A program made the position numbers and the translations under genes. A DNA stretch of 35,059 nt from an uncultured Mediterraneibacter sp. (lineage in GTDB: Bacteria > Bacillota > Clostridia > Lachnospirales > Lachnospiraceae): NCBI GenBank assembly GCA_944375765.1, contig CALWAR010000102.1:1-35059 (forward strand). The letters are read 5' to 3'. The notes under the pieces were generated by a model that saw only the letters and a list, made by a program, of their open reading frames with translations, searched no databases and was not told the DNA's origin. Below, piece after piece: positions 9,683 to 18,697 of this stretch; the first letter of the stretch is position 1; each line of letters opens with the position of its first letter.

Positions 9683-9747
9683 ATGAGTTGTGGGAAGCAG
9701 GGGAGACCAAAGCGGTGCGGTCAATAACTACTGTCCATAAAATTAGA

Positions 9748-9776
9748 TTGTATTTTCGCCTCTGTTACGCTATAAT
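9748..9776 (+). promoter_or_regulatory. Sigma-A promoter for fba
   Basis: TTGTAT (9748-9753), a 17-base spacer and a perfect TATAAT (9771-9776), 83 bases before the fba start. A GC-rich inverted repeat (CCGCA and TGCGG within 9808-9836) lies in the leader. Confidence 0.75.
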
Positions 9777-9858
9777 AAAAAAGGATTTATAAAACCAGAC
9801 AAATCCCGTCGGCCGCAGTGTTCCATGCGGCGGGGAGGCAGAATTGGAGGAGAAAAAT

Positions 9859-10722
9859 ATGTTAGTATCAGCAACAGAAATGCTTCAGAAAGCAAAGGCA
9901 GGTCATTACGCAGTAGGACAGTTCAACATCAACAACCTTGAGTGGACAAAAGCGATCCTTTTGACAGCACAGGAGTGCAATTCACCGGTTATCCTCGGTG
10001 TGTCAGAGAGCGCCGGAAAATATATGGCGGGATACAAGACAGTAGTAGGCATGGTAAACGGTATGCTCGAAGAACTGAACATCACTGTTCCGGTTGCGCT
10101 TCACCTGGATCACGGCAGCTATGATGGATGCCTGAAATGCGTAGAGGCAGGATTCTCCTCTATTATGTTTGACGGATCACACTATCCGATCGATGAGAAC
10201 GTGGCTAAGACGAAAGAGATTGTAAAGATCGCACACGACAACGGAATGTCTCTTGAGGCAGAGGTGGGAGCGATCGGCGGCGAGGAAGACGGCGTGATCG
10301 GAAAAGGCGAGTGCGCAGATCCTGACGAGTGCAAGAGAATCGCAGATCTTGGCATCGATTTCCTGGCGGCGGGCATCGGAAACATCCACGGCGTATACCC
10401 GGATAACTGGGAGGGCTTAAGCTTTGAGACTCTTGACGCGATTCAGCAGAAGACCGGAGATATGCCGCTCGTACTCCACGGAGGCACAGGTATCCCGGAC
10501 GATATGATAAAGAAAGCGATCGGTCTTGGCGTAGCTAAGATCAATGTCAATACAGAGTGCCAGATTGTATTTGCAGAGGCAACACGCGAGTACATCGAGG
10601 CAGGAAAAGATAAACAGGGCAAGGGCTTCGATCCGCGTAAGCTCCTGAAACCAGGCACGGAAGCGATCATGGCTAAAGTGAAAGAGAAGATGGAGCTGTT
10701 TGGATCTGTAGGGCAGGCATAA
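9859..10722 (+). CDS. fba: Fructose-bisphosphate aldolase, class II
   Basis: This 287-residue enzyme reversibly splits fructose 1,6-bisphosphate into dihydroxyacetone phosphate and glyceraldehyde 3-phosphate in glycolysis and gluconeogenesis. It is the zinc-dependent class II type. D84 and H85 in LHLDHG are the catalytic acid and a zinc ligand; SIMFDGSHYPIDEN, EAEVGAIGGEEDG and VLHGGTGI supply the other metal and phosphate contacts. The start is taken as ATG 9859, seven bases after GGAGGAG, rather than the TTG at 9844 which overlaps that ribosome binding site. Its own promoter lies upstream. Ketose-bisphosphate aldolases of related specificity cannot be fully excluded. Confidence 0.95.
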   Translation: MLVSATEMLQKAKAGHYAVGQFNINNLEWTKAILLTAQECNSPVILGVSESAGKYMAGYKTVVGMVNGMLEELNITVPVALHLDHGSYDGCLKCVEAGFSSIMFDGSHYPIDENVAKTKEIVKIAHDNGMSLEAEVGAIGGEEDGVIGKGECADPDECKRIADLGIDFLAAGIGNIHGVYPDNWEGLSFETLDAIQQKTGDMPLVLHGGTGIPDDMIKKAIGLGVAKINVNTECQIVFAEATREYIEAGKDKQGKGFDPRKLLKPGTEAIMAKVKEKMELFGSVGQA

Positions 10723-10729
10723 ATTTTGC

Positions 10730-10758
10730 TTGACTTTCTGGAGTGATTGAGTTATACT
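10730..10758 (+). promoter_or_regulatory. Sigma-A promoter ahead of the glnN leader
   Basis: TTGACT (10730-10735), a 17-base spacer and TATACT (10753-10758), starting just 8 bases after the fba stop. The expected transcript begins near 10765 and meets a terminator about 15 bases later. Confidence 0.75.
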
Positions 10759-10779
10759 TTCACACGTAGACATGAACAA

Positions 10780-10813
10780 GGGCGTTCCAAGATAGCTTGG
10801 TACGCTCTTTTTT
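10780..10813 (+). terminator. Intrinsic terminator between fba and glnN (possible attenuator)
   Basis: A 12-position stem with one T-T mismatch (GGGCGTTCCAAG 10780-10791; CTTGGTACGCTC 10796-10807), an ATAG loop and six T residues. It can end fba transcripts. Because a good promoter lies immediately upstream, it also stands in the path of transcription to glnN. Confidence 0.88.
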
Positions 10814-10820
10814 CATTCAT

Positions 10821-10865
10821 CCCCCTTGAGATCAGAGAAAGGGGGACAGGAGCCAAGTTATCCTG
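10821..10865 (+). promoter_or_regulatory. Tandem hairpins in the glnN leader
   Basis: Two perfect inverted repeats follow the terminator: CCCCCTT (10821-10827)/AAGGGGG (10839-10845) with an 11-base loop, and CAGGA (10847-10851)/TCCTG (10861-10865) with a 9-base loop. They lie within the 5' leader of glnN, before the ribosome binding site. A regulatory or mRNA-stabilising role is inference. Confidence 0.45.
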
Positions 10866-10901
10866 CTCTGCACAAAATAGACGAAAAGGAAGGGATCAAA
10901 C

Positions 10902-13016
10902 ATGAGCACAGATAAGATCAATGTAGCTGAAATCTTCGGAGAAAATGTTTTTAACGATACTGTGATGCAGGAACGCCTGCCGAAGAAAGTTTATAAAAAT
11001 CTGAAAAAGACGATCGAGGAAGGCAAAGAACTGGATCTTGAGACCGCCGACGTCATCGCACACGAGATGAAAGAGTGGGCGATCGAGAAAGGGGCGACGC
11101 ACTATACGCACTGGTTCCTGCCGCTGACAGGCGTTACGGCTGAGAAACACGATTCCTTTATCTCTGCGCCGCAGCCGAGCGGAAAAGTTCTGATGAGTTT
11201 CTCCGGAAAAGAACTGATCAAAGGAGAACCGGACGCGTCTTCATTTCCATCAGGAGGATTAAGGGCTACGTTCGAGGCGAGAGGATATACAGCGTGGGAC
11301 TGCACGTCTCCGGCGTTCGTAAGACAGGACGCGGCGGGAGCCACACTCTGTATCCCCACAGCGTTCTGCTCCTATACAGGAGAGGCGCTGGATCAGAAGA
11401 CGCCGCTGCTGAGATCTATGGAGGCGATCAACAAACAGGCGCTCCGTCTGCTGAGACTGTTTGGGAATACGACATCAAAGAAAGTAACTCCGTCTGTAGG
11501 GCCGGAGCAGGAATATTTCCTCGTAGACGCTGAGAAATTCAGGCAGAGGAAAGACCTGATCTATGCAGGGCGTACACTGTTCGGGGCAATGCCGCCTAAG
11601 GGGCAGGAGCTCGACGATCACTATTTTGGAACGATCAGACAGAGGATCGCGGCGTTTATGAAAGACGTCAACGTAGAACTGTGGAAAGTCGGGGTTACGG
11701 CAAAGACACAGCACAATGAAGTCGCTCCTGCACAGCACGAGCTGGCTCCGATCTATGCAGAGGCGAACATAGCGGTAGACCATAACCAGATCGTGATGCA
11801 GACGCTGAAAAGAGTCGCGTGCCGGCACGGACTGAAATGCCTGCTCCATGAGAAACCGTTCGCAGGCGTCAACGGATCCGGCAAGCACAACAACTGGTCC
11901 ATCACAACGGACGACGGCATCAATATGCTTGATCCGGGCAAGACGCCTCATGAAAACACTCAGTTCCTCCTTGTGCTGACATGTATCTTAAGGGCCGTCA
12001 ATATGCATGCGGATCTTTTGAGAGAGTCTGCGGCAGATCCCGGCAATGACCACAGACTGGGCGCTAACGAGGCTCCGCCGGCAATCATCTCCATCTTCCT
12101 CGGAGAGCAGCTTGAGGATGTGCTGGAGCAGCTTGTCAGCACCGGTGAGGCTACTCACAGCATTAAGGGAGGTAAGCTCGAAACAGGAGTCCGTACGCTG
12201 CCGGAGCTGTCAAAAGATGCGACAGACAGAAACCGTACGTCACCGTTCGCGTTCACGGGAAATAAATTCGAGTTCCGTATGGTTGGCTCCCGGGATTCTG
12301 TCGCGTCGCCGAACATCGTGCTGAACACGATCGTGGCGGAAGCGTTCGCGGATACATGTGACGTGCTGGAGAAAGCGGATGACTTTGACCTGGCGGTGCA
12401 TGATCTGATCAAGAAATATGCGATAGAGAATCAGCGGATCGTCTTCAACGGCGACGGTTATTCAGAAGCCTGGGTAGAGGAGGCCGAACGGAGGGGGCTT
12501 GCGAACATCCGCTCCATGGTGGACGCGATCCCGGCAATGGTGACGGATACGGCTATCGATCTGTTCGAGAGATTCGGCGTGTTTACGAAAGCAGAGCTTG
12601 AGTCCCGTGCGGAGATCCAGTACGAGACTTATGCGAAAGCGATCAACATCGAGGCCCGCACGATGATCGACATGGCGAGCAAACAGTTTATGCCGACATT
12701 CATCAAATATACAAAGACGCTTGCAGACACTGTAAATGCGGTTACTGCAGCGGGGGCAGACGCATCTGTGCAGAAAGCGTCTCTGGATGAAGTGACGGCG
12801 CTCATGGGAGAGACGAAAAAAGCTCTCGACGCTCTCGTCAAAGTGACGGAAGAGGCGGCGCAGAAAGAGGAGGGAGCCGTACAGGCAAACTTCTATCACT
12901 CGGATGTATTCCCGGCTATGGAGGCTCTGCGCGCACCGGTCGACAAGCTTGAGATGATCGTCGACAAGGAAGCATGGCCGATGCCGTCATACGGCGATCT
13001 GATCTTTGAGGTATAG
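10902..13016 (+). CDS. glnN: Glutamine synthetase type III
   Basis: This 704-residue enzyme joins ammonia to glutamate with ATP, the main ammonium assimilation step. The length (about 700, against about 440-470 for GS type I) and motifs identify type [14 protein letters not shown] near residue 200, [22 protein letters not shown] near 270, [15 protein letters not shown] near 320, and [17 protein letters not shown] near 450. These supply metal, glutamate and ATP contacts in the GS fold. A C-terminal helical extension (about 575-704) is usual for the type. The start is preceded by AAAGGAAGGG. Expression probably depends on the attenuator-like leader upstream. It converges on the fucosidase gene with a 17-base gap and no clear terminator between. 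Confidence 0.97.
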   Translation: MSTDKINVAEIFGENVFNDTVMQERLPKKVYKNLKKTIEEGKELDLETADVIAHEMKEWAIEKGATHYTHWFLPLTGVTAEKHDSFISAPQPSGKVLMSFSGKELIKGEPDASSFPSGGLRATFEARGYTAWDCTSPAFVRQDAAGATLCIPTAFCSYTGEALDQKTPLLRSMEAINKQALRLLRLFGNTTSKKVTPSVGPEQEYFLVDAEKFRQRKDLIYAGRTLFGAMPPKGQELDDHYFGTIRQRIAAFMKDVNVELWKVGVTAKTQHNEVAPAQHELAPIYAEANIAVDHNQIVMQTLKRVACRHGLKCLLHEKPFAGVNGSGKHNNWSITTDDGINMLDPGKTPHENTQFLLVLTCILRAVNMHADLLRESAADPGNDHRLGANEAPPAIISIFLGEQLEDVLEQLVSTGEATHSIKGGKLETGVRTLPELSKDATDRNRTSPFAFTGNKFEFRMVGSRDSVASPNIVLNTIVAEAFADTCDVLEKADDFDLAVHDLIKKYAIENQRIVFNGDGYSEAWVEEAERRGLANIRSMVDAIPAMVTDTAIDLFERFGVFTKAELESRAEIQYETYAKAINIEARTMIDMASKQFMPTFIKYTKTLADTVNAVTAAGADASVQKASLDEVTALMGETKKALDALVKVTEEAAQKEEGAVQANFYHSDVFPAMEALRAPVDKLEMIVDKEAWPMPSYGDLIFEV

Positions 13017-13033
13017 GATTTCCGCTTTGCCAG

Positions 13034-14425
13034 TCATTCTGTCATAATACGGAACCCCTCTGCATAGAACGCGCCTCCCATGGGAATATTGTCCGTGAAG
13101 ATCGTAAGGGAGCCGGAATTCTGCCGGAAACGGAGGGAGCAGTTTGTTCGTATACTGTGCACCGCTTTTACGTTGATACAGGATGCGTCGTCCTCCGTTT
13201 CAGACGCCTGTCCCACCTGCAGATGAAGCTGCCGGGGGAGTTCGGGAGCAGAGTCGTAGGCAAAGAACGCATAGATACAGTTTCCCCTGCGTGTGTAATA
13301 CAGCCGGTCTCCAAAGTAAGGAGCACAGATGCGGGTGCCGTAGATGCCTTCCCCGAATATTTTAAGCCATGCGCCCAGATCGCGCAGTGAGCGGACGGCA
13401 GGAGCAGGGAGCTCCCCGTCCGGCTGGGGAGCGACGTTAAGCGCAAGATTACCGCCCTTACTTACTATGTCAAGAAAGAGCAGGACGAGCTCATGTCCAC
13501 TCTTAAATGTGTCTGTATAGTGGAAAGAGAACTTATTCCCAAGTGTTGTGCAGGTCTCCCATGGAACAGTGAGAGCATGGTCGGGGACTGTCTTTTCTGG
13601 TGTGATAAAGTTTTCGTATTCGCCTCCGCAGGTTCGTTCACAGACGATCAGGTGGGGCTGCGCGTCAGAGCGGATTTCCTCCACAATGTCTCCGAGACGG
13701 ATGTCCTGTCCCAGGTTATCAGGGCGGACCCATCCGCCGTCCAGCCAGAGGACGTCCACTTTTCCGTATCTGGTGCACAGATCCCTTATCTGCCGATGGG
13801 TGAAGCTTACATACTTTTCCCACAGATCAGGGTGCTCGCTGACGTTGTAGTTCACATTTCTGTCAGGAGCGGGACCGAACTGAGGAGCCCAGTAATATTC
13901 GCTGTGCCAGTCTGGCTTGGAGAAATAGACGGAGATGCCCAGGCCCTGTTTCCGGAACTCCCGGTAAAGAGCGCCTGTGATGTCTGCGTTTTTGTCTGTG
14001 TGAAAAGGGCAGGATTCATCTGTGATTTTGTAGTCTGTTGTGTCTGTGTCGTACATGCAGAAACCGTCGTGGTGCTTTGTGGTAAAAAGCAGATACCTGA
14101 ATCCGCATCCGGCGGCAAGTTCCGCCAGTTTTCCGGGATTGAATTTTACCGGGTTGAACGTGCGGTTTGCCTCCCGGTACTGACGTTTGCATGTCTCAAT
14201 ATCCGCCCATGTCATGTCTTCCTGACTCCAGGAGGCGTCCCCGTCGCTTAGCGGCCAGCTTTCGTATGTGCCGAGCTGGCAGCCGGGGGCCCAGTGCATC
14301 ATAAACCCCAGTTTCTGATCCATGAACCATTCAAGATGTTTTCTGACAGCCTCTGAGGAGGGCGGTACGTATTCCTCCGGAGCCGTGTAATTGTGGATAC
14401 CGTTGACAACAAGTGTTTTTGCCAT
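13034..14425 (-). CDS. Alpha-L-fucosidase (GH29), cytoplasmic
   Basis: This 463-residue protein has a GH29 catalytic barrel, with LGFMMHWAPG near residue 40, LLFTTKHHDGFCMYD, YFSKPDWHS and DVLWLDGGWV, where D229 is the expected nucleophile. A C-terminal beta domain follows (about 360-463). It releases alpha-linked fucose from glycans. There is no signal peptide or anchor, so it acts inside the cell on imported oligosaccharides. The start (CAT at 14423-14425 on the plus strand) follows an AGAGGTG ribosome binding site. It is the third gene of a leftward unit after a YesN/YesM-type regulator pair, 70 bases past the kinase, pointing to control by that system. Exact linkage preference cannot be read from the sequence. 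Confidence 0.92.
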   Translation of the reverse strand: MAKTLVVNGIHNYTAPEEYVPPSSEAVRKHLEWFMDQKLGFMMHWAPGCQLGTYESWPLSDGDASWSQEDMTWADIETCKRQYREANRTFNPVKFNPGKLAELAAGCGFRYLLFTTKHHDGFCMYDTDTTDYKITDESCPFHTDKNADITGALYREFRKQGLGISVYFSKPDWHSEYYWAPQFGPAPDRNVNYNVSEHPDLWEKYVSFTHRQIRDLCTRYGKVDVLWLDGGWVRPDNLGQDIRLGDIVEEIRSDAQPHLIVCERTCGGEYENFITPEKTVPDHALTVPWETCTTLGNKFSFHYTDTFKSGHELVLLFLDIVSKGGNLALNVAPQPDGELPAPAVRSLRDLGAWLKIFGEGIYGTRICAPYFGDRLYYTRRGNCIYAFFAYDSAPELPRQLHLQVGQASETEDDASCINVKAVHSIRTNCSLRFRQNSGSLTIFTDNIPMGGAFYAEGFRIMTE

Positions 14426-14495
14426 AGTCTGCGCACCTCTTTCTTCTCATATTTACTGAGTCTAATATACAGCCTGAACATACCATCGGAAAGAG

Positions 14496-16340
14496 TTAAA
14501 TTTTTTGCTCAGGTGCACTTTTTTTATATTCATTGCCGATAAGATCCGGGGACAGACATCTTTCATTGCGCTTGCTGCCGGAGCCGTCCCGGCAGATAGT
14601 AAGCGTTGCGGCCAGCCGCCCGTTTTTATTGACAGAGAAAGACAGTTTGCTCTCCCCGCCAAAATGGAGACGGATGCGCTCGTTTACATTGCGGATACCG
14701 AAACCGTGGGACACTTTCAGATCCACATCTTCATATCGCAGATAGGCGTTCAGTTTATCAGCATCCGCGCCTCTGCCTGTATCGGTTACTTCCACGTACA
14801 GTCTGTCTGCTTCCTCCCATGCCCGCAGAAAGATAGCAATGCCCGCGTCCTGCCGCGTGATGCCGTGACGGATAGAGTTTTCAACAAGAGGCTGGAGGGT
14901 GAACTTGGGGATGAAGATTTCCGTGTCCGGGCGGTCCGCTGAGATTTCCAGCCGGATTTCCTGATGGAAACGCAGGGTATAGATAGAAATGTATTCCCGG
15001 ACATTTTTCAACTCGGTGTGGAGGCTTACAAGCTGGTCGGGCTCCGTAATGCTGTAGCGCATCAGGTTCGCTATGGAGTCCACGGTTGCCGCAATGTCGT
15101 CCTGCTCCCGGATAAGCGCCATATAATTGACCGTATTCATGGCGTTCAGTACAAAATGAGGATTCATCTGTGCCTGCAGGGCGCGCAGCTCGCTTATTCT
15201 GCGCAGCTCCGCAGCCTTTTGGATCTGCTCGTTCAGGCGGTTCACGCGCCCGATCAAATTTCTGAAGCTGATGCTGAGCCTCCAGATCTCCGGCGGCGCT
15301 TTGTCTGAAAATGTGTCCGGATCTACATCCCGCGTATCCCGGATGCTTTCAATCTTTTTTGTAAGCTGCACAACAGGATGCGTGATACTTCGTGAAAGCA
15401 GCAGAGAAAAAAGCACTCCGATAGCGAGAAAGATAAAAGAACAGAGCAGATATGGGGCCATCGTCCTGTGGAGCTGCTCTGAGATATCGTCGTAGGGCGT
15501 AAGGAACAGGAGCTGGAGTCCCCAGTCAAGCTCTGTCGAACTATAGATAAAAGAACTGCCGTCCAGCGACAGATTATGGTGAGACGAACTGTGCGGGAAC
15601 TCAGGTGCAGTATCCGACAGATCCGGCAGAGCATCCGACTGGTACAAAAGCGCGCCGTTTCTGTTGAACAGAGCAAAGCCGCTGCGGGATGTAAGAGGGT
15701 GGAAAGAGAATATCTGAGGAATTCTGCCGGTGGGGATGGAGCACAGCAGGACGCCTACCCCGTCTTTGAGGCGCGGGCCTGAATAATGACTGTTCTGAAG
15801 TTTTTTGGCGAAGCAGAGCCGTCCCTTGTTCTCGTCCACAAAAATATACTGCATGGCTACCTGTTCCAGTGCGCCCTGATACCATTTTTCATCCTGAACG
15901 CTCTCGGCGCTGAACAGGCGGCTTACATGTTCCGTCGTCGCGTCGGAGCGGAAGAGCGTGCTGACCGGAAGTTCGGGATTGAGGTAGAGGACGGAAGTGA
16001 AGCCCTGGTGGGACAGGATACTCTGGGAGTTGAGGTTGTACGCTATCCGGCTGTTCAGCGAGGATTTTATCTGCATATCCTCCAGAGAATCTTCTCCCAC
16101 ATTTCTGGAGAGCAAAGTTCCCAGTTCCTCATCTGAAGTGTAAAGGTATGTGAGCTGATCCAGTTCCTGTGTGAAAACACGGCACAGAGAGCTGTTGGCG
16201 TCCATCAGTGTGTCATAGGAGGTAAGCACCGAATCTGTGATCGAATGGCGGAACAGGACATAAGTGATGGTGCTGAGCGTCAGCAGGATGGCGGAGATAA
16301 TCAGGCAGATAATCATAAATGTACGTTTCGTAATACTCAT
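14496..16340 (-). CDS. YesM-type sensor histidine kinase
   Basis: This 614-residue membrane kinase has TM helix 1 at about residues 8-29, a large extracellular sensor region of the Cache kind (about 30-290), TM helix 2 at 297-316, HAMP to about 370, then a histidine kinase domain of the LytS/YesM class. The phosphorylated histidine is H395 in LQAQMNPHFVLNAMN. ATP-binding motifs are LVENSIRHG (N box), VTDTGRGAD and HGFGIRNVNERI (G boxes). Such kinases usually respond to sugars or sugar-binding proteins and pair with AraC-type response regulators; the gene for one ends 12 bases upstream. The tail beyond the ATPase domain is basic and about 20 residues longer than needed. Confidence 0.94.
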   Translation of the reverse strand: MSITKRTFMIICLIISAILLTLSTITYVLFRHSITDSVLTSYDTLMDANSSLCRVFTQELDQLTYLYTSDEELGTLLSRNVGEDSLEDMQIKSSLNSRIAYNLNSQSILSHQGFTSVLYLNPELPVSTLFRSDATTEHVSRLFSAESVQDEKWYQGALEQVAMQYIFVDENKGRLCFAKKLQNSHYSGPRLKDGVGVLLCSIPTGRIPQIFSFHPLTSRSGFALFNRNGALLYQSDALPDLSDTAPEFPHSSSHHNLSLDGSSFIYSSTELDWGLQLLFLTPYDDISEQLHRTMAPYLLCSFIFLAIGVLFSLLLSRSITHPVVQLTKKIESIRDTRDVDPDTFSDKAPPEIWRLSISFRNLIGRVNRLNEQIQKAAELRRISELRALQAQMNPHFVLNAMNTVNYMALIREQDDIAATVDSIANLMRYSITEPDQLVSLHTELKNVREYISIYTLRFHQEIRLEISADRPDTEIFIPKFTLQPLVENSIRHGITRQDAGIAIFLRAWEEADRLYVEVTDTGRGADADKLNAYLRYEDVDLKVSHGFGIRNVNERIRLHFGGESKLSFSVNKNGRLAATLTICRDGSGSKRNERCLSPDLIGNEYKKSAPEQKI

Positions 16341-16352
16341 ACAGGTTCCTCC

Positions 16353-17480
16353 TTACCTCTCTGCGGGGATACTGCCGGACATCCCGACGTTTCTTTCCTG
16401 TTCGATCCCGCCGTCCGGATGCAGATCACGGCTGTTGTGCAGATTACGGTATTCACTGGGTGTCATTCCGGTCTGTTTCTTAAAAGAGCGGGCAAAATAA
16501 TGCGGATCTTCATAGCCGGATCTGGCGCACACGTCCTTGACAGGAATCGATATGTCGCGCAGAAGCTCCTGACTTTTCAGAAGCCTCTGGGAGGAGAGAT
16601 AGCTGCTGATGGTCTGTCCCATAGCCTGCTTGAATACGGTGCTCAGATAGGAGAGCGACAGGTTGGCCTGATCCGCCAGCTGGGAGATATTGAAGCTGGC
16701 GTCAGTGTAATGCTCCTGTATCATCTGGATACAATGCGCGACGATAGGCTGGACGTATTCCTCTTTTTTGCTCTTGGAATATGTCAGGACGTCCTGATAG
16801 CAGGCGAGGATATGATCTATACGCTCCCAGGGGGTATGGAGACTCCAGTAAACCTCCATCTCACGTCGTTTCAGATCTGATAAACGGGACTTGTCCCTGC
16901 TGATCTCGTTTCGGTAAGCGGAGAGATAATCAAGGAGCATGGCGCCCAGTGTGCCGTTGCAATCATGGAGCAGGGATTCCGCAAGCACGCCTGTTCGCAT
17001 GAGACTGTTGATTGCATCGGCATCGCCTTGCCGGAGCAAAGAGAGCAGATGCTCTTTCAAGGTGTCGTCGCCGGACAGGCGGCGGATCTCTCTTTTTGCA
17101 TGTAGCTCGTCGCTGATTTCCCTGAGACGTTTCTCAAGTTCTGCGATCTTCTGTCTTGTGACCGGCTTTAGGATATAATCCGTAACGCGGTACTGAAGTG
17201 CTTTCTGAGCGTACTCAAATTCACTGTGCCCACTCAGGAGGATGACGCGGATATTACGGTAATGTTCATAAAGCCAGCCGGCCAGCTCGATCCCGTCCAT
17301 ACGAGGCATCTTGATATCTGCGATCACAACGTCCGGAGAAGTCTTATCTATCATGGCCGAGGCCTGAACTCCGTCCGTTGCGCAGCCCACCAGTTCTCCG
17401 TTAAACGTCTCCCATCTGAGTATCTGACGCAGCCCTTCGAGGGCAGGATAATCGTCGTCCACAAGCAGTACTTTTATCAT
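16353..17480 (-). CDS. YesN-type response regulator (receiver plus AraC HTH)
   Basis: This 375-residue regulator has a CheY-like receiver at residues 1-120, with D8/D9/D10 at the acidic pocket and D55 in VVIADIKMPRMDG as the phosphorylation site. A middle helical linker (about 130-255) follows, then an AraC-type DNA-binding domain at about 265-365 containing FNISQLADQANLSLSYLS and SGYEDPHYFARSFKKQTGM. The start is taken at 17480 (MIKVLLVDDDY) because GAGGAGGAACGG lies just upstream; an open extension to 17642 would run through the promoter and operator region. It is the first gene of the leftward operon and probably binds the dyad sites between the divergent promoters. Confidence 0.94.
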   Translation of the reverse strand: MIKVLLVDDDYPALEGLRQILRWETFNGELVGCATDGVQASAMIDKTSPDVVIADIKMPRMDGIELAGWLYEHYRNIRVILLSGHSEFEYAQKALQYRVTDYILKPVTRQKIAELEKRLREISDELHAKREIRRLSGDDTLKEHLLSLLRQGDADAINSLMRTGVLAESLLHDCNGTLGAMLLDYLSAYRNEISRDKSRLSDLKRREMEVYWSLHTPWERIDHILACYQDVLTYSKSKKEEYVQPIVAHCIQMIQEHYTDASFNISQLADQANLSLSYLSTVFKQAMGQTISSYLSSQRLLKSQELLRDISIPVKDVCARSGYEDPHYFARSFKKQTGMTPSEYRNLHNSRDLHPDGGIEQERNVGMSGSIPAER

Positions 17481-17536
17481 AACCCGTTCCTCCTCTTCTG
17501 CAGCTTTTGCGCCTTTTTGTCTAAATAACTGAAAAT

Positions 17537-17570
17537 AACCACTGGTTATTATACCATACAGGCAGTGGTT
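17537..17570. promoter_or_regulatory. Candidate operator: inverted repeat AACCACTG...CAGTGGTT
   Basis: AACCACTG (17537-17544) is matched by CAGTGGTT (17563-17570). The first arm also extends into its own near-palindrome AACCA-C-TGGTT (17537-17547). The repeat brackets the -10 of the leftward promoter, a good position for a regulator of the two-component operon. The binding protein is not shown by the sequence. Confidence 0.55.
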
Positions 17571-17577
17571 TTGTGAA
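17548..17577 (-). promoter_or_regulatory. Promoter of the regulator-kinase-fucosidase operon
   Basis: On the minus strand, TTCACA (17577-17572) and a perfect TATAAT (17553-17548) are separated by 18 bases. It is about 70 bases upstream of the response regulator start. Confidence 0.7.
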
Positions 17578-17601
17578 TTATTTCCTAAAAACAATGATTT
17601 G

Positions 17602-17628
17602 TGTGAATTTTTTTGCGAAAACATCACA
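17602..17628. promoter_or_regulatory. Second dyad in the divergent control region
   Basis: TGTGA (17602-17606) and TCACA (17624-17628) flank TTTT and AAAA in mirror positions, giving an interrupted 27-base palindrome. It sits between the two divergent promoters, upstream of the permease genes. It could be a regulator site for the transport operon; this is inferred from symmetry and place. Confidence 0.4.
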
Positions 17629-17662
17629 TAAAAAAGATACACCTCATATAAAAATTGTGCCG

Positions 17663-17692
17663 TTGTTGAAAGTGTAGGGTGGATGATACACT
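17663..17692 (+). promoter_or_regulatory. Possible promoter of the transport operon
   Basis: TTGTTG (17663-17668), an 18-base spacer and TACACT (17687-17692). The overall match is moderate, as expected for an activator-dependent promoter. It lies 35 bases before the first permease start. Confidence 0.4.
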
Positions 17693-17726
17693 GGTTTCAG
17701 ATAAAAACATTGAAAGGAAAAGGGGG

Positions 17727-18683
17727 ATGAAGATGAAAGCTGCTGTAAAACCGGCTGTCGTGAAGAAGAAAAAAAGCTTCTGGCAAATATTTAAGAAGAA
17801 TCTGCCGTTGACCGTCATGGCGTTGCCGGGACTGATTGTTATGATTCTGTTTCGATATCTTCCCATGTCGGGGCTTCTCTTGGCATTTAAGCGTTTCAGT
17901 GTAAGAGACGGTATTTTTGGAAGCGAATGGATTGGATTTACGAATTTTGAATTTCTGTTCAAGACAACGGACGCATGGATTATTACCCGCAACACGCTGC
18001 TGTACAATGGTCTGTTCATTATACTGGATCTTGTGATGGCTGTGGCCATGGCAATCGGCCTGAGCGAGCTTCTTAAAAAGCGCAGGGCAAAAATCTATCA
18101 GACGATTTTCATGGCGCCGTACTTCCTGTCGTGGGTAGTAGTTTCATTTATGGCGTTTTCGCTGTTCAGCGTAGATGACGGGCTGTTTAATCATCTGCTC
18201 CAGTATTTTGGATTCTCAGGGGTGAACTGGTATTCCGATCCCGGGAAATGGCCGTTTATTTTGACTTTTTTCCAGTTGTGGAAGATGATCGGTTATTCTA
18301 CGGTCATGTACCTGAGTTCTCTTACGAGCATTCCAAACGACTATTATGAGGCGGCTGTTATCGACGGAGCGACCAAATGGCAGCAGATCAAGAATATTAC
18401 GCTGCCGTGTCTGAAGCCTATGATGATCGTTCTGACGATCCTTGCCATCGGAAGAATTTTCTATGCAGACTTCGGGCTGTTCTTCCAGCTTCCGAGAGAT
18501 TCGGGCCCGCTGTATGACGTAACGCAAGTTATTGATACATATGTATACAGAGCACTGAAAGAAACCGGCAACGTTGGTATGGCGTCTGCAGCCAGCCTGT
18601 ATCAGTCGGTTGTGGGATTTATCCTTGTAGTAGGTACTAACCTCATCGTACGCAAAATGGATCCGGACAGCGCATTATTCTGA
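17727..18683 (+). CDS. ABC transporter permease, LplB/YtcP-class (sugar import)
   Basis: This membrane permease of about 318 residues has six predicted helices and the EAA-loop motif YYEAAVIDGATKWQQIKNITLP, which docks the ATPase. It resembles LplB-type permeases of the CUT1 oligosaccharide importers commonly paired with YesMN regulators. The ATG at 17727 is preferred (AAAGGA at 17714-17719); ATG 17733 is nearly as good, with AGGGGG upstream. The Lys-rich start is cytoplasmic. It forms one unit with the next permease (14-base gap) and the binding lipoprotein. No ATPase gene is nearby, so a shared MsmX-type ATPase encoded elsewhere is expected. Confidence 0.93.
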   Translation: MKMKAAVKPAVVKKKKSFWQIFKKNLPLTVMALPGLIVMILFRYLPMSGLLLAFKRFSVRDGIFGSEWIGFTNFEFLFKTTDAWIITRNTLLYNGLFIILDLVMAVAMAIGLSELLKKRRAKIYQTIFMAPYFLSWVVVSFMAFSLFSVDDGLFNHLLQYFGFSGVNWYSDPGKWPFILTFFQLWKMIGYSTVMYLSSLTSIPNDYYEAAVIDGATKWQQIKNITLPCLKPMMIVLTILAIGRIFYADFGLFFQLPRDSGPLYDVTQVIDTYVYRALKETGNVGMASAASLYQSVVGFILVVGTNLIVRKMDPDSALF

Positions 18684-18697
18684 CAGGAGGGAGACGG

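Noticed and set aside
10774-10797. Seven-codon mini frame (MNKGVPR) in the glnN leader as a possible leader peptide
   Set aside because: Its ATG has no ribosome binding site and it shows no run of regulatory codons; its overlap with the terminator arm seems incidental.
10780-10865. ANTAR-type antitermination target
   Set aside because: The loops do not show the hexanucleotide A-x-x-x-G-x pattern, and no pair of such hairpins precedes the terminator.
13493-14251. 252-codon plus-strand frame
   Set aside because: Antisense to the fucosidase; Cys/Val-rich and without a ribosome binding site.
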